In this document: piece by piece, positions 59,668 through 64,000 of the stretch
How the letters are laid out: each line of letters begins with the position of its first letter
Position numbering within the stretch: position 1 is the stretch's first letter
Translations under genes and position numbers: made by a program
Notes under the pieces: model-generated
What the model was told of the DNA's origin: nothing
Seen by the model: only the letters and a program-made list of their open reading frames with translations
Database searches by the model: none
DNA from: Phycisphaerales bacterium
GTDB lineage: Bacteria; Planctomycetota; Phycisphaerae; UBA1845
Assembly (NCBI GenBank): GCA_020639115.1
Contig: JACKHG010000002.1
Span: 124,001 to 188,000, forward strand
DNA length: 64,000 nucleotides
Reading direction: 5' to 3'

Positions 59668-60084
59668 TCAGTAGTCGTACGCCTGGCGCATGATCTTCAC
59701 GGTCAGAACGATCAACGCCCCACTCATAATCGCAAAGATGACCACGAACAGGTAGTTGCGCTTTCCCTGCATGCGTGACTTGCCCGGCGCGCCGGGGATG
59801 TACTCGATCGGCAGGGCGCCGCCGCTCGGGGCAGGCTTGTTGAGCGATTGCGTGAACGACTCCTTGCGGACTGTGCCGTCTTCCTCCTTGAACGTGTAGC
59901 GTACCTCCAGCACGTCCACTATGCGCCGGCCGGAGTTCGAGACGGTCTTGCGGGCGTCTATCACCTCTGCGTTCGTCGTTTTGCCCCAGATGAGGTACTT
60001 CGTCTCCACGCAGGATGCGTAGCCCGATAGCAGGAACAGGACACCGACCAATACCCAGAGCTTGAATCGGCGCGTCTCGTCCAT
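59668..60084 (-). CDS. DUF3592-like two-helix membrane protein
   Basis: This 138-residue protein has hydrophobic helices near 8-28 and 110-131. They frame an extracytoplasmic beta domain with TTNAEVIDARKTV, VLEVRYTFKEEDGTVRKESF and LPIEYIPGAPGKSRM, the pattern of DUF3592 proteins. The role is unknown. The ATG at 60084 opens at MDETRRFKLWV and gives a normal family start. Confidence 0.75.
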   Translation of the reverse strand: MDETRRFKLWVLVGVLFLLSGYASCVETKYLIWGKTTNAEVIDARKTVSNSGRRIVDVLEVRYTFKEEDGTVRKESFTQSLNKPAPSGGALPIEYIPGAPGKSRMQGKRNYLFVVIFAIMSGALIVLTVKIMRQAYDY

Positions 60085-60227
60085 TGCGGGTCCCCCGAAC
60101 GGGTGGTGAGGGTACTGCCGAGGCTCGTACAATAAACCACCATAGAGCCTGCGGGACAAGGATGCACCACCGCCGATCCGACTTGCGGCTTCGTCAACGA
60201 TATGGATGCCCTATAGCGGAAAGGGGC

Positions 60228-61724
60228 TCAGCGACGACGGCGCACCAGTGACTGGAGGTCGACAACCCCGGCATTCAGGGTGTCCGCCTGGGCGTTCAAC
60301 TCTTCGGCAGCCGCCGCCGACTCCTCGGCGCTGGCTGCGTTCGACTGCATGACGCTGTCGATCTGATGCAGCGTGCTGCTGACGTCCTTGATCCCGCCCG
60401 CCTGGGCGCTGCTGGTGGTTGCGAGCTGATCGATATGCTCGGCAACCTGGGTGACGTCCGCACCGGCTGCACTCAACGCAGAGGAGACCTCCTGAGCCAC
60501 GTCCGTGCCCTCCTTGGTGCGGCCCACGGCGGTCGCGATCAGCGTGTTGGTCTCCTGAGCAGCCGTCGCAGCCCGCATCGCCAGGCTGCGCACCTCGTCG
60601 GCGACCACGGCGAATCCCTTCCCGTGTTCGCCGGCCCGGGCTGCCTCGACCGCGGCGTTCAGGGCCAGCAGGTTCGTCTGGAACGCGATCTCCTCGATGA
60701 CGCGGATGATCTTGCCGATCTGGTCGGCTGACTCGTTGATCGCCGACATGGCGTCGTTCAGGCGGGCGACGGTCTGGTCGCCGGTCGCCATGGCGGCGCG
60801 CGACTTCACGCTCAGTTGGCTGGCCTCGGACGCGCTGCGGGCGTTGGCATCGGCCTGGGCAGCGATTTCGCCCAGGGCCTGGGCGGCGTGCTGGAGGGAC
60901 GCCGCCTCGCGGACGTCGGCTTCCGCCACCTGCTGGGCGGAGGTGCTGATCTGGCTGGCAGCCGACTCTACCTGGCGGGCGCCGTCGGTCAGGCTGGCGA
61001 TGACCCGGTCGATCGGCCGGCTGATGATGCGCACGATGACCAGCGAGACCGCGCAGAGCAGGACCGCCACGCCGATGATCGCGCCGGTCTTGTAGACGTT
61101 GTAGTGCCGGCGCTGGGCGCTGATGGTCTGGGTGAGGGCGGCGCTTTCGTGCTCGACGTTGTCGATATAGACGCCGGCGCCCACGAGGAGATCCCATTTT
61201 CCGACGCCCTTGGCGTAGCTGAGCTTGGGCTTGACCCCCGCGCCCGGCTTTTCGAAGTAATACGTCACGTAGTCTCCGCCCTTCTGGGCGGCGGCGATCA
61301 GCTCACGCACCAACTCCGTCCCGTGGGCATCCTTCAGGTCGATGAACGACTTGCCGTTTCCCGCCTTGTTGATGGGCACGTTGATGCGCATGCCGTCGTA
61401 CCAGTACGAGAAGATGTACCCGGAGTTGTCATCGTAAAAGCGGATCGGGTCGGTTTCCCGCTCGATTACCGCCTGGGCTTCCTCGCGTGAGGTGACGTCA
61501 GCCAGCTTCTCCTCCAGGCTCTTGACCTGGGCGTCGATGACGGCGCGAAGCGTCTGCTTGTGGGCGTTGAGGATTTGCGCGTCGTAGCGCGGCATGATCG
61601 TCTCGCGCATGACACGCTGGTCGATCGCCACATTCGCCGCCTGCACCAGTAGCAGCGACACGACACCGAGGAGGGGGAGCATCAGGATCTGGGACTTGAG
61701 GGTCCATTTGGAAATACTGCGCAT
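60228..61724 (-). CDS. Methyl-accepting chemotaxis protein with sCache sensor
   Basis: This 498-residue receptor has a first helix (ILMLPLLGVVSLLLVQA, about 13-29). A periplasmic single-Cache domain follows (FYDDNSGYIFSYWYDGMRINVPI, GKSFIDLKDAHGTELVRELI, YAKGVGKWDLLVGAGVYID), then a second helix near 213-235 and a cytoplasmic signalling coiled coil. The signalling hairpin is intact: EIAFQTNLLALNAAVEAARAGEHGKGFAVVADEVR. The chosen ATG at 61724 opens at MRSISKW. No other chemotaxis genes are in the window. The ligand is unknown; sCache domains often bind small organic acids. Confidence 0.93.
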   Translation of the reverse strand: MRSISKWTLKSQILMLPLLGVVSLLLVQAANVAIDQRVMRETIMPRYDAQILNAHKQTLRAVIDAQVKSLEEKLADVTSREEAQAVIERETDPIRFYDDNSGYIFSYWYDGMRINVPINKAGNGKSFIDLKDAHGTELVRELIAAAQKGGDYVTYYFEKPGAGVKPKLSYAKGVGKWDLLVGAGVYIDNVEHESAALTQTISAQRRHYNVYKTGAIIGVAVLLCAVSLVIVRIISRPIDRVIASLTDGARQVESAASQISTSAQQVAEADVREAASLQHAAQALGEIAAQADANARSASEASQLSVKSRAAMATGDQTVARLNDAMSAINESADQIGKIIRVIEEIAFQTNLLALNAAVEAARAGEHGKGFAVVADEVRSLAMRAATAAQETNTLIATAVGRTKEGTDVAQEVSSALSAAGADVTQVAEHIDQLATTSSAQAGGIKDVSSTLHQIDSVMQSNAASAEESAAAAEELNAQADTLNAGVVDLQSLVRRRR

Positions 61725-61946
61725 GTCGAACCGGCTCCGTGCACTGGGTAATACGCGGGTCAAAGTGCGGTCATCAACTGAATATCGACACCGGCTGCCG
61801 CGCGGTTGACCCCGGCGGCGGAGCGGCACGCGTCCGTCGTACGCCAGTTGACGTGGCCGGTGCCGCATGGTCGGGGACACCTCCTGTCTCCCGCCATACG
61901 GGCGGAAAGCATGGGGTTCTTGCAATAGGCCTTCGGGGCGGGTCCA

Positions 61947-63380
61947 ATGCCGATCATGCCCCCAAAACCGGCACCAGAGCGCAAGTGGGACTTCGATCGG
62001 GTCTTCCGGTTGCTGCTGACCGTGGCCACCTGTGTGGCACTCTTCGCGCTGGTGCGCTACCTGGCGGACGTACTGATCCCCTTCGCGATCGCGGTACTGC
62101 TCGCCTACCTGCTCAACCCGATCGTCAACGCCCTGGAATCCCGCTTCAACCGCCGCACGCCCGCGGTCCTGGTGACGGTGATCGGCTGCGGGGTGGTGCT
62201 CTTCTCGCTGGGGCTGGTCGTGTTTCAGATCGGCTCGAAGGAGGTCGCGTCGCTGCGCGAGCTGGCGGGCGAGTTCATGCGCGCTCCGACCAAGGCGGAC
62301 GTGCGCGGGGTGCGCAAGGCCTTCGAGGAAAAGTTGGCGGGGGAGGAAAATCCGGTGCTGCGCTCGCTGTACCTGGCGGTGCGCGACGAGCTGACGTCGT
62401 CCCCGAGCAGCGGGTGGAAGTTCCGCGAGGACCTCAATGATACGATCGTCCGCCTCAAGGAGGCCCCGCCGGAAGAGGACCCGACCGACCGGCTGGAGCG
62501 CGTCGAGCGGCTCGAGACGCTGCGCGAGGTGCAGGCCCAGCTTTTCCCGGGCGACCCGGATGCGCTGGCGCTGCGGGCCGAGCTGCAGCGGCTGATGGCC
62601 GAGGAGCAGGATCCGCGGGACCGCAACCTGCTTGCCGATGCGATGCGGCAGTTGCACTACGAGGACACCAGCGAATACAGCGTGACCGGCCTGATCGAGC
62701 GCGGCGTGCGCGCGGTCGCGCCCACGCTGATGAACGTGTTCAGCGGCACGCTCAGCTTCATCCTCGGCCTCACCGGGATGGTCGTGGTCCTGCTGTACCT
62801 GATCTTCCTGCTCATCGACTACGGCATCTACGAGGGGATGTGGAAGGCGTTTTTGCCGCCCAAGCACCGCGACGACATCCTGGGTTTCCTCTACGAGTTC
62901 ACGCTGGCCATGAGCCGCTACTTCCGCGGCCAGTTCCTCATCGCCATGATCATGGGCGTGCTCTACGCCATCGGGTTCAGCCTGCTGGGCCTGCGCATGG
63001 CGGTGTTGCTCGGACTCGGGATCGGCCTGCTCAACATGGTCCCGTACCTGCAGGTCGTGGGCATGGTGCCCGCCCTGCTGCTCGGTTTCGTGAAGAGCCT
63101 CGAAGCGGGTCAGCCACTCTGGCTCACGCCGCTGCTCGTGCTGGGGCTTTTCGGCGTGGTTCAGCTCGTCCAGGATGGGTTTCTCGTGCCGAAAATCCTC
63201 GGGAAATCGATGGGTTTGCGGCCGGTGGTGATCATGCTCGGCCTCTTTATCTGGGGCAAGCTGCTCGGCTTCCTGGGGCTGCTGCTGGCTATTCCGCTGA
63301 CCTGCCTCGGGCTGGCCTATTACCGGCGGTTCGTGCTCGGAGACCGGACCGCGCGGGCCGTCGAGCCGGAGGGTGCGTAG
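61947..63380 (+). CDS. AI-2E family (UPF0118) membrane transporter
   Basis: This 477-residue membrane protein has the family core LADVLIPFAIAVLLAYLLNPIV at the N-terminus, and FLIAMIMGVLYAIGFSLLGL, LGIGLLNMVPYLQVVGMVPALLLGF and GLRPVVIMLGLFIWGKLLGFLGLLLAIPL at the C-terminus. Compared with ordinary members (about 340-370 residues) it carries a larger hydrophilic helical segment between helices 3 and 4 (about 95-245, charged, with EEDPTDRLERVERLETLREVQ). Substrates of the family vary. An alternative ATG lies 9 bases further on. Confidence 0.9.
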   Translation: MPIMPPKPAPERKWDFDRVFRLLLTVATCVALFALVRYLADVLIPFAIAVLLAYLLNPIVNALESRFNRRTPAVLVTVIGCGVVLFSLGLVVFQIGSKEVASLRELAGEFMRAPTKADVRGVRKAFEEKLAGEENPVLRSLYLAVRDELTSSPSSGWKFREDLNDTIVRLKEAPPEEDPTDRLERVERLETLREVQAQLFPGDPDALALRAELQRLMAEEQDPRDRNLLADAMRQLHYEDTSEYSVTGLIERGVRAVAPTLMNVFSGTLSFILGLTGMVVVLLYLIFLLIDYGIYEGMWKAFLPPKHRDDILGFLYEFTLAMSRYFRGQFLIAMIMGVLYAIGFSLLGLRMAVLLGLGIGLLNMVPYLQVVGMVPALLLGFVKSLEAGQPLWLTPLLVLGLFGVVQLVQDGFLVPKILGKSMGLRPVVIMLGLFIWGKLLGFLGLLLAIPLTCLGLAYYRRFVLGDRTARAVEPEGA

Positions 63381-63407
63381 GGACACCGCAGGGATGGAGG
63401 TGACGAG

Positions 63408-63800
63408 ATGAATCCGGCACGCGAACAGGCAGAGATGCTGCGGGCGGCCATCGTTCTCGCCGTCGCCGACGGTGTGATTACGTCGAGCGAACGCGGACTC
63501 CTCTCCGCCTTGGCCAAGCGCATCGGCGTATCCGCGGAGACGCTCGATGGGATGGTCGCCCGCGCGCTGGCGGATGTCGCGGTGCGCGAGGAACTCTTCC
63601 GCGTCGCGACCGCCGACCCGGAGCTCACGCTCGAGCTGCTCGTCGCAGCCGCGCAGATCGATGGGCAGGTCCACGCGCAGGAACGGCAGACGCTGGTCCA
63701 GATGGCGGAAAAACTCGACGTGCCCGTAGCCCAATTCGACGACATCTTCACCCGCGGCATCGCCCGCGCCGACGCCATCCGCGCAAACCGCCGGCCGTAA
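63408..63800 (+). CDS. TerB-like helical protein
   Basis: This 130-residue protein has the tandem acidic helical motifs AIVLAVADGVITSSERGLL and LVAAAQIDGQVHAQERQTL, the hallmark of the TerB/DjlA-like fold. A strong GGAGG site lies 7 bases before the ATG. It follows the transporter gene by 27 bases, so the two are likely co-transcribed. Confidence 0.82.
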   Translation: MNPAREQAEMLRAAIVLAVADGVITSSERGLLSALAKRIGVSAETLDGMVARALADVAVREELFRVATADPELTLELLVAAAQIDGQVHAQERQTLVQMAEKLDVPVAQFDDIFTRGIARADAIRANRRP

Positions 63801-63881
63801 GCGGTGAATTGAACCACCAAGACGCGAAGTTGGGGAATTGAGCGAGCCAACCCGACGGCATGGCTTACTGGTGTCGCGAAC

Positions 63882-63923
63882 GCGACCTTTGACCTGCGAC
63901 TTTCGACCTTCGACCTTCGACCT
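63882..63923 (+). repeat. TTCGACC-type short tandem repeat
   Basis: Five degenerate copies of a seven-base unit follow each other (GACCTTTGACCTGCGACTTT, then CGACCTTCGACCTTCGACC). They end on the stop codon of the next minus-strand gene. Just before it, around 63811, ACCACCAAGACGCGAAG resembles another dispersed planctomycete intergenic repeat. Confidence 0.6.
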
Positions 63924-64000
63924 AAAACAACGACTGCTGCTCGGGGGTCGCGGTCGCGGCGTGCTCCTGGACGTTGCGAATCTCGTCGATGAACTCGTCC
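63922..64000 (-). CDS. C-terminal end of an unidentified gene (partial)
   Basis: On the minus strand a frame enters from the right edge, reads DEFIDEIRNVQEHAATATPE followed by QQSLF and stops at 63922. The codon pattern and the QQSLF ending look like a real protein terminus. Too little is present to name the product. Confidence 0.55.
   Translation of the reverse strand, partial: DEFIDEIRNVQEHAATATPEQQSLF

Overview
The window is a high-GC bacterial chromosome segment that looks like a member of the Planctomycetota. The evidence is the gene content: a MoxR / DUF58 / BatA-like / VWA / DUF4175-like operon, an NPCBM-domain protein, PQQ-propeller and TMTC-like TPR membrane proteins, a K+-type membrane pyrophosphatase, and several small protein families I associate with this phylum. 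A class-level placement (Phycisphaerae or a deep relative) is only a guess. No rRNA, tRNA, CRISPR array, prophage or classical insertion sequence was recognised.

Left third (1-21550, minus strand). This is one long, tightly packed gene train. In transcription order it encodes a giant PQQ-propeller/TPR protein, a prenyltransferase-type alpha-barrel protein, a MoxR AAA+ ATPase, a DUF58 protein, a BatA-like VWA protein, a second VWA membrane protein, a DUF4175-like membrane protein, a very large Gln/Glu-rich coiled-coil protein, a TPR-like exported protein, an NPCBM protein, and a tandem trypsin-like protease cut by the left edge. Seven of the junctions overlap (ATGA, GTGA, TGATG or longer). Two things break the pattern. 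A four-helix-bundle (23S rRNA IVS-type) gene bounded by inverted ATGAATG repeats fills the gap between the prenyltransferase-like gene and moxR. The BatA-like gene carries a burst of frameshifts. The second protease domain of the last protein has lost its whole catalytic triad.

Middle (21.5-45.4 kb). Housekeeping and accessory genes alternate: apt, divergent hppA (TTG start, long extra loop), rsfS, argS, a 57-residue protein, and an NDP-forming acyl-CoA synthetase with beta-before-alpha domain order. An ECF sigma / anti-sigma / PDZ operon follows, ending in a good terminator and preceded by a long structured inverted repeat. Then come a TMTC-like TPR membrane protein, a YkgJ-type cysteine-cluster protein divergent from an RCK channel-like protein with no TVGYG filter, a Met/His/Gly-rich lipoprotein, efp with an unusual tip loop, a methyltransferase, and a large zinc metalloprotease.

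Right third (45.6-64 kb). A PEP/pyruvate-binding protein, a DUF5658-type membrane protein, moaC, a repeat-rich accessory patch with two small paralogous proteins and two larger membrane paralogs, an AsmA-like protein, lepA, a methyltransferase, topA, a DUF3592-like protein, a chemoreceptor, an AI-2E family transporter, a TerB-like protein, and the C-terminal end of a gene running off the window. Several dispersed short repeats lie here and elsewhere: ATGAATG clusters, a REP-like repeat encoding RPLPYGRGSV in one frame, and a 41-bp AT-rich element present twice.
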